A stretch of 64,000 bases of DNA, taken from contig NZ_CP019981.1 in assembly GCF_002982135.1 (NCBI RefSeq), positions 2,046,001-2,110,000 of the forward strand, read 5' to 3'. Source of the DNA: Pediococcus inopinatus. GTDB taxonomy: Bacteria; Bacillota; Bacilli; Lactobacillales; Lactobacillaceae. Below, piece after piece: positions 56,449 through 64,000 of the stretch (positions within the stretch are counted from its first letter, which is position 1; the number at the start of each line of letters is the position of its first letter). Under the pieces are notes generated by a model. It was not told the DNA's origin. It worked only from the letters and a program-made list of their open reading frames with translations, and searched no databases. The position numbers and the translations under genes were made by a program.

Positions 56449-56789
56449 CTAAGACGCACTTAAAATAATACCACAAAAAAGGGTGAATGACGTACCTAAT
56501 TTTAATAATTCATATTTTTGTAACATTATTCATTACAATAATTGATGCAGAGATATCAATAGTTACAGACTTTACGCTTGAAAAGTTAATGGTGAGAATT
56601 AAATTTAAAATAAAACTATCATAAAGTAACACTTTTTTACTTTATCAATTCGTATTATACTATTTTTTTGGTAGAAATAAAGCATTTAGATTGTACTCTT
56701 AACGGGGTTAACTGAAGGCTAATAAAACTAAAAATAACAATCAAAAGTGAGCCTGTGCATCAGGCAAGCTCACAAATTGATTGTTATTT
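56449..56789. other. 340-base AT-rich gap
   Basis: No gene is visible. It contains promoter-like A/T-rich sequence, including TATACT at 56656-56661 on the plus strand, and the bidirectional terminator at 56731-56790 that ends the TetR gene on the minus strand. Confidence 0.6.
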
Positions 56790-56790
56790 T
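56731..56790. terminator. Terminator of the TetR/ABC-2 operon
   Basis: An outer stem AAAATAACAATCA / TGATTGTTATTTT encloses an inner stem GTGAGCCTG / CAGGCAAGCTCAC; T-runs on both strands. Confidence 0.85.
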
Positions 56791-57437
56791 TATTTCTTCA
56801 AAAATCCGTTTTCCAAAATGTCAATGTATAGACGGACGTGATTAATGATCTCATCAAAATCAGTTAGGTCAGCATCAGGATTAGCCTGCATAAACGCTTT
56901 TGTTTCCGAAGCTACCTGATCAAAGATGCCAAGCATGAGGCGCTGAATGGCCTCTTTGGTGATATCCGTTCGAATTGGTAAGCGTTCAAGAATGGGGTCA
57001 ATTAGATTTCCCATATTATCATTTGTCTGCCCGGCGTAAAACTCGGCAATCTTGTGTTTTAGTTTTGCGGGGGCGTCACCAAGTTCCGCATAGGCGTCTA
57101 AAAGGAGCTTAAATTCATCGGGAAATTGCAACTGTAATTTAATTTTATATTTAGTTGCATTGATGATCATTTCGTCTAAGTCTTGGGCATCTTGCCAAAC
57201 GCTGTAATCCACGACCTGAGTGAGGTTGGCGGACGCAAACTTCAGAGTGGCAATGTATAAATGAGCTTTATCACCATAGTAGCGGAAAATAATGCCCTTC
57301 GAAACCTTTGCCTCTTCGGCGATGATATCTGTTTTCGCCCCCCGATATCCACGGTTGGCAAAGATTGATAAAGAAGTCTGCATAATGCGAGTCACTTTTT
57401 CAGGATCCATTGGCACTTGGAAATTTTTATCTGGCAT
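56790..57437 (-). CDS. TetR-family regulator of the ABC-2 exporter operon
   Basis: A 215-residue regulator with the helix-turn-helix GAKTDIIAEEAKVSKGIIFRYY (residues about 33-54) and a larger ligand domain. It is the last gene of the minus-strand operon, 22 bases after the permease gene, with AAAGGAG ahead of the ATG at 57437; the longer frame overlaps the permease and is not preferred. Two tandem 14-base palindromes in the operon promoter (60067-60095) are the likely operators, so it should repress its own exporter until a toxic ligand binds. Confidence 0.93.
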   Translation of the reverse strand: MPDKNFQVPMDPEKVTRIMQTSLSIFANRGYRGAKTDIIAEEAKVSKGIIFRYYGDKAHLYIATLKFASANLTQVVDYSVWQDAQDLDEMIINATKYKIKLQLQFPDEFKLLLDAYAELGDAPAKLKHKIAEFYAGQTNDNMGNLIDPILERLPIRTDITKEAIQRLMLGIFDQVASETKAFMQANPDADLTDFDEIINHVRLYIDILENGFLKK

Positions 57438-57459
57438 GAAGTAAGGACTCCTTTCAAAA

Positions 57460-59082
57460 TTAGTTTTCAATTAAATCGCGACGTTTATAACCAAGAAAGC
57501 CGATGAATAGTAACCCAATGGCTAAGGCAATATAAAGATAAAATCGGGGCCAATCCACTGTGCTAATTGGAACTCGGTTAACCCAACCGTAAGGCGTGAT
57601 TTTTTGCGCCCAGTCAGGGATGTTGACTAGTTTTCCAAAATATAAGCTAATTAATCCGTAAACGGGGATGGCCCAAATGATGGTTTGGAGCCGCGGCGCC
57701 CAGCCGATAATTAGTGTGCTAATGCCTAACACGACATAAAGGGCAGGCAAGTAGCCAATAAAGCCCCGGAACATTCTGGCAAATGAAATGGGGTTGGTCA
57801 TGACGGTAACACTGGCTAGCCACATTCCCAAGGTAGCCGCAAATAAAGCCAAGGTGCCGATGATTACTGAAACGGCTACGTAGCTACCAAAAATTCGGGC
57901 CCGAGAAACACGTTTGGCATGTAATTGTTCGAGCCAGCCCTTACGTTCATCACCATTAATCCGAAGCAACGTTTGAACACTCGGAACAGTAGCCAAGACG
58001 GCAAACACGAGCATTAGTAATGCCGCAAACTTCAACACAATGGTTTGACCGGCGGCGTCTAAGGCATCTTTACCTAACAGGTTACCCATTAGGGGGTTGG
58101 ATTTCAAAACGTCACCCACGGTCCCAAAAATGGAGCCGTAAGAGATCCCGAGGACCACCGTGCCAATAGTCCAGACGATTAAGTTTAAACGATCTAAACG
58201 CATTACCAGGCTGAATGGGCCGGCTAAAAAGATAGAGGCTCGTTTACGACCACCATGAGTTGCAATTAAACCGGAGCCAACATCGCGATGACGGCTGGCA
58301 TAGAAGGTGGCTGATAGAAGAATGAGCGTTGATACGACCATTAAAATAACAGGCAACCAATTATTTTTATCATAAATTGAGAGTTTTTCAATCCAGCCGA
58401 ACGGGGACCACCAAGTTAAATCGGGGTTTTCGACATCCGTGATCATTCGTCCAATGTAGGCAATACCTAAAACTAAGTAGCTTAACATCGTGGCACCACG
58501 TGGGTTGTCGCTTACTTGAGACATCAGCAGTGCGACACTGCCAAACATGAACCCAACGGCTGCCAAGCCAACACCAGTTAGGAGGTTTCCCATGGTGTTC
58601 ATCCCACGCATTCCGGAAACTTGTAGGCCACCAAAATAAATTAAGCCGACCAGAAGATTAATCAAAAATAACTCAAGGGTGGCTGCTAATAAAGGGCTCT
58701 GTTTGCCAACTGCATGAGAGCGAATCAGTTCTAGCATGCCGTTACTTTCTTCACCGCGAGTATTGCGAACCGCGAAAAAGATGTTCATGACGACCATAAA
58801 GAGAGCCATAAATACCAGCATTTCACTCGCAAAGATATCAGCGGTTGTGTAGGGGGCTTTGGCAACAAAGACCCCAAACAGTGAAACCATGGCTGGCGTT
58901 TTTAACGTGCTCACGATTGTGGCAATCGATTGTGGTGTGCCATACAAGTCGTTAAACTTGAAAGCCACCGCAGTCATGAGCATTCCTAAAATTAGTACCC
59001 AGATCCAAATTAAAAACCAATCTCGACGGAGGTTGAAACGCGTAAGAAAGCCGGTTTGTTGGGTTTCATTTTTGGTCATCAT
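57460..59082 (-). CDS. ABC-2-type exporter permease
   Basis: A permease of about 540 residues with some 12 helices in two halves, of the type found in tetronasin-resistance-like exporters of lactobacilli and streptomycetes. The first cytosolic loop includes RNTRGEESNGMLELIRSHAVG, and a matching second-half segment is LRINGDERKGWLEQLHAKRVSR (first 20 residues are enough to place each). The start is ATG 59082 behind GGAAGG, overlapping the ATPase gene by 17 bases. Confidence 0.9.
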   Translation of the reverse strand: MMTKNETQQTGFLTRFNLRRDWFLIWIWVLILGMLMTAVAFKFNDLYGTPQSIATIVSTLKTPAMVSLFGVFVAKAPYTTADIFASEMLVFMALFMVVMNIFFAVRNTRGEESNGMLELIRSHAVGKQSPLLAATLELFLINLLVGLIYFGGLQVSGMRGMNTMGNLLTGVGLAAVGFMFGSVALLMSQVSDNPRGATMLSYLVLGIAYIGRMITDVENPDLTWWSPFGWIEKLSIYDKNNWLPVILMVVSTLILLSATFYASRHRDVGSGLIATHGGRKRASIFLAGPFSLVMRLDRLNLIVWTIGTVVLGISYGSIFGTVGDVLKSNPLMGNLLGKDALDAAGQTIVLKFAALLMLVFAVLATVPSVQTLLRINGDERKGWLEQLHAKRVSRARIFGSYVAVSVIIGTLALFAATLGMWLASVTVMTNPISFARMFRGFIGYLPALYVVLGISTLIIGWAPRLQTIIWAIPVYGLISLYFGKLVNIPDWAQKITPYGWVNRVPISTVDWPRFYLYIALAIGLLFIGFLGYKRRDLIEN

Positions 59083-59988
59083 GTTCACCTTCCTCATCTT
59101 TTTGGTAGTAACGCAAAAAGAGATCTTCAAGAGTGGGTGGTGTGCTTTGCAGGCTTACAATTTCAAGTTTGGCGAGGGTCTGCATGAGTTGATCCAGCTT
59201 GTCTGAATCAACGGTAAAACTGGCTTTATTTTTAGCGTTTTCAAAGGTTTTGAATCCATGAACCCCAGGCGTTATTGATAGGTCAGGTAAAAGTTGCCGG
59301 GTTTGAACGGTGATCATGGTGCGGGTAAGATGGCGCATTTCCGTGAGGGTTCCGGTTTCAATGATGCGACCTTCGCGAATGATACCGATGCGATCACACA
59401 TGCGCTCAACTTCGGATAAAATGTGGCTTGATAGCAGGATGCTTTTGCCGTTTTCCTTAAGCGCGACCACGTTTTTTGAAAAATTTCTTCATTCAGTGGA
59501 TCAAGTCCAGAGGTAGGTTCATCAAAAATGTATAAGTCAGCATCCGTTGAGAATGCCGCAATTAAAGCGACCTTTTGCCGATTTCCTTTTGAATAAGTCC
59601 GCGCTTTTTTTGTTGGATCAAATTCAAATTGTTTAATTAGCTCATCAGTATGTGCCGTGTGGGTTTGATGGTTGAGTTTCAGAAATAAGTCAATGATTTC
59701 GCCACCAGTCAGATTAGGCCACAAATACACATCGCCCGGCACATAAGCCAAGCGTTCGTGAATACTGACGGAATCTTTCCAAACGTCTTTTCCAAAGATT
59801 GTTGCTGAGCCACCAGATGCGCGAAGAATACCTAACAGTGTCCGAATGGTCGTTGATTTACCAGCGCCGTTGGGGCCAATAAAGCCAAAGACTTCACCGG
59901 GATGGACATCAAACGTAATGTCTTTTAATGCTGCAAATTTACCGAAATTTTTTTGTAAGTGATTAATTGAAAGTACTGTATCAGCCAT
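59066..59988 (-). pseudogene. ABC exporter ATPase with frameshift in an A6 run
   Basis: The first frame (59988 to about 59475) holds Walker A GPNGAGKST, Q-loop-like YVPGDVYLWPNLTGGE, signature YSKGNRQKVALIAAF and Walker B LYIFDEPTSGLD. After EEIFQK it leaves the family and ends at 59314. The proper continuation, VVALKENGKSILLSSHILSE with the H-switch, is in the -1 frame and runs to 59066. The shift falls in a run of six A on the coding strand (59472-59477 as T on plus). A lost A, a sequencing error or -1 ribosomal slippage on AAA would each explain it. Joined, the protein has about 307 residues, normal for this group. Confidence 0.85.
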
Positions 59989-60052
59989 AATGCTGACCTC
60001 CTTATTTTTAGGTAATTAACAAGATAAGCAACTTTAATTAATTGATACGCAG

Positions 60053-60081
60053 AGTATATTCTATAGTGACTGGCAAGTCAA
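60053..60081 (-). promoter_or_regulatory. Promoter of the ABC-2/TetR operon
   Basis: On the minus strand TTGACT (60081-60076) and TATACT (60058-60053) are separated by 17 bases. The -35 lies inside a palindrome that is probably the repressor site. Confidence 0.85.
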
Positions 60082-60095
60082 TGACTAATGAGTCA
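60067..60095. promoter_or_regulatory. Twin palindromic operators TGACT-N4-AGTCA
   Basis: Two 14-base palindromes, TGACTGGCAAGTCA (60067-60080) and TGACTAATGAGTCA (60082-60095), sit 15 bases apart centre to centre. The first covers the -35 box of the operon promoter. Paired sites on one helix face are common for TetR-family repressors, and the operon ends with a TetR gene. Confidence 0.75.
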
Positions 60096-60225
60096 ATACA
60101 TTGATTTTTCAGCGCTATTTTATTAATCAAAAAATAGCGGTACCATAAAAAGGGTTACTGTACGCAAAAAGTAATCAAATATTTTTTTATTTACCATTCG
60201 CGGTGGTAGAAAGTTGGGGAGTAAC

Positions 60226-61185
60226 ATGAAGAAAGTTTCAAGGTTAGTTATTTTAGTGATTGCGACATTTACGCTAGCGTTTAATGTCCAGCAATTACCC
60301 GGTAATACACAGGCAACGGCGCAAGCTGCAACATATGTGTATGTGACAAGAACGGGTAAGCATTATTTCTACAAACGGCATGATAGAGGTTTAAACCGGG
60401 CCAAAAAAGTTTATAGGGTGAGTTTAACAACCGCCAAACGACGAGGATTGACCTTATCGGCTACAGAAAAAGCACCGAAGAAAAAAGCTAAAAAGCGAGT
60501 TGTTAGAAGAAAAGTGGTTCATAAGAAAAAAGCTGTTGCTAAAAAGAAGAAAGTCGTTCATAAAGTTATAAAAAGGGTTCCTGCTAAAAAAGCTAAGGCT
60601 GCTAGTACATCCAAACTCAGCACACTTAGGTATCACGGAACCCAAACGGTGATTGTGAATAAAGATCGTCCGAGCTTTTCAAAAGCAACTTTATCTACCA
60701 AAAAGGGTGCTTGGCAAAAATATAGTAATTTAGATGGCGAGAACCGAGCGACTGATGCGAATGCCATGCTGAATAAACGACTAATGCCTAAAGGTAAACG
60801 GCAGGCTTTATATGTGGACCCAACTGGTTGGCACAATAAGAGGGTTAAGTCAGGTTGGTTATACAATCGGTGTCATTTAATTGGGTATCAATTGACTGGT
60901 CAGAATAATAATTGGAAGAATTTAATTACAGGAACACGTTCGTTGAATGACCCGCAAATGACAAAGTATGAAAATGAGACAGCAAAATATTTGAGGGGTA
61001 GTTCCCGGCGTTATGTGCGTTATGAAGTAAAGCCAATTTATAAGAGTTCGGATTTGTTGGCAAATGGTGTTGAAATGCGCGCACAGTCAATCGGCTCAAA
61101 TAAGATTCATTACAATGTTTACATCTTCAATATCCAAAAGGGTGTTAAACTTAACTACGTAAATGGTACTAGCAAAGTCTCTTAA
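60226..61185 (+). CDS. Secreted DNA/RNA non-specific endonuclease (EndA/NucA type)
   Basis: A 319-residue protein with a signal peptide (to about AQAATYV), a very basic Lys/Arg/Val-rich stretch (about residues 80-125) and a C-terminal beta-beta-alpha-metal nuclease domain. The catalytic motif reads YNRCHLIGYQLTG in place of the commoner DRGH, with His kept, and the metal-binding Asn lies in KNLITGTRSLN. The basic stretch could bind DNA or wall polymers. Such nucleases degrade extracellular DNA or act in DNA uptake. TTGGGGAG precedes the ATG at 60226. No immunity gene or secretion gene is adjacent. Confidence 0.9.
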   Translation: MKKVSRLVILVIATFTLAFNVQQLPGNTQATAQAATYVYVTRTGKHYFYKRHDRGLNRAKKVYRVSLTTAKRRGLTLSATEKAPKKKAKKRVVRRKVVHKKKAVAKKKKVVHKVIKRVPAKKAKAASTSKLSTLRYHGTQTVIVNKDRPSFSKATLSTKKGAWQKYSNLDGENRATDANAMLNKRLMPKGKRQALYVDPTGWHNKRVKSGWLYNRCHLIGYQLTGQNNNWKNLITGTRSLNDPQMTKYENETAKYLRGSSRRYVRYEVKPIYKSSDLLANGVEMRAQSIGSNKIHYNVYIFNIQKGVKLNYVNGTSKVS

Positions 61186-61212
61186 AACAGCAATTGAAGG
61201 GTAAGGTTGTTT

Positions 61213-61566
61213 ATGAAAAAATATGCAAGCATAGCCGAATATATGACGAATTTACCAGAGATGCAAAAGACTGTTGCACAAATTATGCGTGACTTGCTGG
61301 CAGACGCAGCTCCAAAAGCACGTGAAAAAATCTCTTATAATATGCCAGCTATTGAACAAAACGGTAAAGTAGTGGTTTATTTTGACGCTGGAAAAGATCA
61401 CCTTGGTTTTTATCCGACAGCTGATCCAATTGTGGCATTTGCCGATCAACTAAAGGAATATAAAACTTCCAAAGGAACTATTCAACTCGCCTATGATCAA
61501 CCATTACCGGCAAAACTCATTCGCGAGATTGTGGCGTTTCGGGTGGATCAAGTGACAAAGGGATAG
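61213..61566 (+). CDS. DUF1801 family protein (YdhG-like)
   Basis: A 117-residue cytoplasmic protein of the DUF1801/YdhG fold, with the family landmarks REKISYNMPAIEQNGKVVVYF, HLGFYPTADPI and KGTIQLAYDQPLPAKLI (each cited only as a marker). Function unknown; some members are called iron chaperone-like because of distant frataxin similarity. It starts 28 bases after the nuclease gene and may be co-transcribed. Confidence 0.88.
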   Translation: MKKYASIAEYMTNLPEMQKTVAQIMRDLLADAAPKAREKISYNMPAIEQNGKVVVYFDAGKDHLGFYPTADPIVAFADQLKEYKTSKGTIQLAYDQPLPAKLIREIVAFRVDQVTKG

Positions 61567-61573
61567 ATTAATA

Positions 61574-61611
61574 AGATTAAATTATACGATCGTGTAATTT
61601 GATCTTTTTTT
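61574..61611 (+). terminator. Terminator after the DUF1801 gene
   Basis: Stem AAGATTAAATTATAC / GTGTAATTTGATCTT with a T-run. Confidence 0.88.
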
Positions 61612-61664
61612 ATTGTCGTTTAAGAAATTTAATTTCACGAAATAAAGAAAAATCAAAATAAAAC

Positions 61665-61693
61665 TTGAAATTTAAATTCACAAATTGTATACT
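61665..61693 (+). promoter_or_regulatory. Promoter of the MurNAc-6P operon
   Basis: TTGAAA and TATACT separated by 17 bases, about 45 bases ahead of the mupG start. Confidence 0.85.
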
Positions 61694-61704
61694 GTATTTG
61701 TCAA

Positions 61705-61718
61705 TGAAAGCGATAACA
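61705..61718 (+). promoter_or_regulatory. cre site (CcpA binding) of the MurNAc-6P operon
   Basis: TGAAAGCGATAACA matches the consensus TGNAANCGNTNNCA at every fixed base and lies just downstream of the expected transcription start, a position used for carbon catabolite repression. Confidence 0.85.
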
Positions 61719-61738
61719 GAATATTTGGGAGTGATACT

Positions 61739-62806
61739 ATGCTAGGTTTTTCGATTTATTTGGATACTGAAATTAATAGTCAGACTGAAAGTTATATCAG
61801 AACCATGAGTCAACATGGGTTTACCGGTGTATTTACATCAGTTCATATTCCAGAGGATGATGCTTCAAAGTACGTTGAACGTCTAAAGAAACTTGGAAAA
61901 ATTTGTATGGAACAGCATCTAGAGTTGACCGTTGATATTGATTACCAAGGATTGAAAAGTTTGGGCTGTTCTGTGACTGATGTGAAAAAGCTAACACAAT
62001 GCGGAATTTCAGCTTTACGTTTGGATGACGGATTTACAAATTCAGAAATTGCCATTTTAAGTCATCAATTAGCCATAGCCTTGAATGCAAGCACTATAAG
62101 TGAAACTGATGTGCAAGTATTGAATGTTCAGCATGCTAATTTTGATCACATGGAGGCTTGGCATAACTATTATCCTCGTCCAGAAACTGGCTTAGATACT
62201 GATTGGTTCGCTGAGAAGAACATGTGGTTGAAGCAACAACACTTTACAGTCATGGCATTTGTCCCAGGAGATATTAATTTTAGAGGTCCACTTTACCAAG
62301 GACTACCAACTTTGGAAGCTCATCGACATAAGAATTCGCTGGTGGCTGCAAATGAATTGAAGAAAAATTTTGAGGTTGAAAAAATATTCATAGGTGATCC
62401 ACTAATATCAAATAAGTTGATGGCGCAGTTTGAAGCATTCTTTACGCGTAATGAAATTCAGCTTCATGTTCAAACCAGCCATTCTGAACTTATGAAACAA
62501 ATTTGGCATAATCGTCCCGAAGTAGCACGAGATGTTGTGAGATTGGTAGAATCACGGCAACAAAATCAAAAAATGAGTGTGAGTGTGCAACCACACCAGA
62601 CAACACTAAGAAAATTGGGAACTATTACGATAGATAATGAGGATTATGGCCGGTATCAAGGCGAAATTCAGATTTGTAAAAAGGAATTACCACTTGATTC
62701 AAAAGTAAATGTTATTGGGCAAGTGTCACAGTCCGATGTTGTTTTTTTACCGTTAATTGGAGAAAAGACAGCAATTAAATTTATGCCAATGGAGGAAGTA
62801 AAATGA
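61739..62806 (+). CDS. mupG: DUF871 protein, probable 6-phospho-N-acetylmuramidase
   Basis: A 355-residue protein of the DUF871 family: an N-terminal TIM barrel ([33 protein letters not shown]) and a small C-terminal cyclophilin-like domain. MupG of Staphylococcus aureus, in this family, splits phosphorylated MurNAc-GlcNAc into MurNAc-6-phosphate and GlcNAc. The next genes encode MurNAc-6-phosphate etherase and a PTS enzyme, the same partners, which strengthens the call. GGGAG precedes the ATG at 61739; the longer frame overlaps the promoter and cre site. Confidence 0.88.
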
Positions 62807-63708
62807 TTGATTTAAGCAAGTTAACTACTGAAACACGGAACGACAAAACTATGAATCTAGATGAATTATCAACCAATAAAGTTTTAGAACTTATGAATGC
62901 TGAAGATCAAACGGTACCAGTAAGCATAAAAAAAGCATTACCCGAAATTACTCAAGCAGTTGAAAAAATTGTGGCTAGTTTTCAAGCAGGTGGCCGATTG
63001 TTTTACACAGGCGCTGGTACTAGTGGACGGCTGGGAGTCTTAGATGCTGCCGAATGTGTGCCGACATTTGGAACTGATCCAGAAATGGTACAAGGATTAA
63101 TTGCTGGTGGTGAACAGGCGATGACGTTAGCTGTCGAAGGTGCCGAAGATTCGGTAGAATTAGGCGAAAATGATTTAAAAACTCATCATTTATCTGATAA
63201 GGATACTGTAGTGGGAATTGCAGCTAGTGGAAGGACGCCATATGTGATTGGTGGTTTAGACTACGCTAAGAAAATTGGGGCATCAGTGATTAGTCTAGCT
63301 TGTAATGATCATGCTGAAATTAGCAGACATGCCGAGGTTGCCATTGAGGTTCCGGTAGGTCCAGAGGTTTTAACAGGGTCGACACGTTTGAAGTCGGGAA
63401 CGGCACAGAAAATGGTTTTAAATATGCTTTCTACAGTTTCAATGGTAGGGATCGGTAAAGTCTATAAAAATTTGATGGTGGACGTAAAACCGACAAATAA
63501 AAAACTGGTTGAACGTTCTAAACGTATTATTATGCAAGCAACTGAATGTGATTATGAGATCGCGGAGAAAGCCTTTGTAGATGCAGACCAAAATGTAAAA
63601 TTAGCAATTGTCATGATTTTAACGAATTTAGATAAAGATGAAGCAGAGGCACGTTTGAAAAATGCAAATGGGTTTGTTCGTGGCACAATTAAGGGAGGTA
63701 AGGACTAA
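62803..63708 (+). CDS. murQ: N-acetylmuramic acid 6-phosphate etherase
   Basis: A 301-residue SIS-domain enzyme that removes the lactyl ether from MurNAc-6-phosphate to give GlcNAc-6-phosphate. Landmarks are the start [15 protein letters not shown], the sugar-phosphate site [20 protein letters not shown] with the proposed catalytic Glu, [10 protein letters not shown] with the second Glu, and [20 protein letters not shown] (family marker). The start overlaps the mupG stop (ATGA). Confidence 0.97.
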
Positions 63709-64000
63709 TGGCTGAGGAAAAAATTGACCGAATTGCTCGAGAAATATACGAAAATGTTGGTGGCCCTGGTAACGTTGATAAATTAATCCATTGTATGACA
63801 CGAGTTCGAATGACCATCATTGACAAAGATAAGGTTGATATGGAAGACCTTAAAAAGATCGATGGTGTTTTGGGTGTGGTTGATGACGACACGCTCCAAG
63901 TAGTTGTTGGACCAGGAACAGTAAACAAAGTTGCTCAAGTGATGGTTGATCAAGTTGGTGTTAAATTGGGGGAACCTTTCCCTGATGATGCTGGTAAAAA
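63708..64000 (+). CDS. murP: PTS EIIB(C) component, probably MurNAc-type, 5' part only
   Basis: The frame starts at ATG 63708, sharing one base with the murQ stop (TAATG), behind GGGAGG, and runs off the window. The 97 visible residues are a glucose-family EIIB domain with the phosphorylated Cys29 in KLIHCMTRVRM and the segment KKIDGVLGVVDDDTLQVVVG. MurP-type EIIBC proteins take up and phosphorylate MurNAc or MurNAc-GlcNAc. The substrate call rests on the operon with mupG and murQ; the membrane domain is outside the window. Confidence 0.88.
   Translation, partial: MAEEKIDRIAREIYENVGGPGNVDKLIHCMTRVRMTIIDKDKVDMEDLKKIDGVLGVVDDDTLQVVVGPGTVNKVAQVMVDQVGVKLGEPFPDDAGK

Noticed and set aside
56650..56790. 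Possible small RNA from a TATACT at 56656 to the terminator at 56731-56790.
   Set aside because: No good -35 box is present, and the terminator is explained by the convergent TetR gene.

Overview
The window looks like the chromosome of a low-GC Lactobacillaceae bacterium. The evidence is the lactobacillus-type 16S rRNA, strong Shine-Dalgarno sites with frequent TTG/GTG starts, a T-box-controlled tyrS, KxYKxGKxW-type signal peptides, an LPxTG mucin-binding adhesin and catabolite-repression (cre) boxes. The 16S variable regions remind me of the heterofermentative Paucilactobacillus/Secundilactobacillus side of the family; this is recollection, not a search.

Layout. 0-9.2 kb: tail of a two-component system, a HAD phosphatase, two unknown genes, a tagatose-bisphosphate-aldolase-like gene lacking the usual Schiff-base lysine, an ASCH protein, a DNA alkyl transferase, AzlCD and T-box-tyrS. 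9.2-9.6 kb: hairpin-rich intergenic repeats. 9.6-11.8 kb: divergent LysR and aminotransferase genes. 11.9-17.3 kb: a complete rRNA operon (two promoters, no spacer tRNA) and an odd tRNA-Thr. 17.5-23.2 kb: codB-codA, whose 3' end is overwritten by an IS3-family element that itself carries an ISL3-family insertion. 23.4-28.4 kb: a fused permease/binding-protein ABC importer, a glutathione-reductase-like flavoprotein and a cation/proton antiporter. 28.5-35.2 kb: an unanchored serine/alanine-rich secreted protein, an MFS exporter, a TSUP permease, an amidohydrolase, DUF1697 and glutathione peroxidase. 35.3-36.9 kb: an IS110-family element. 37.1-42.9 kb: a c-di-GMP/exopolysaccharide locus. 43.5-48.5 kb: a choloylglycine-hydrolase-family enzyme and an ABC/FtsX exporter with a TetR regulator. 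48.7-55.5 kb: a 2258-residue cell-wall adhesin. 55.6-60.1 kb: a broken AraC regulator, and an ABC-2 exporter with a TetR regulator and twin operators. 60.2-64 kb: a secreted nuclease, DUF1801, and the start of a MurNAc-6-phosphate recycling operon (mupG-murQ-murP) under a cre site.

The most interesting unit is the c-di-GMP locus. It has one membrane GGEEF diguanylate cyclase, two EAL proteins with the catalytic residues intact, and an operon of a membrane-anchored degenerate EAL protein, a PgaD-like membrane protein and a PgaC-like family-2 glycosyltransferase. The degenerate EAL gene is frameshifted and the PgaD-like gene carries an in-frame TGA, so the output arm may be switched off in this strain. 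Further in-frame lesions (an AraC regulator and an ABC ATPase) suggest either active gene decay or local sequence errors; reads would decide.
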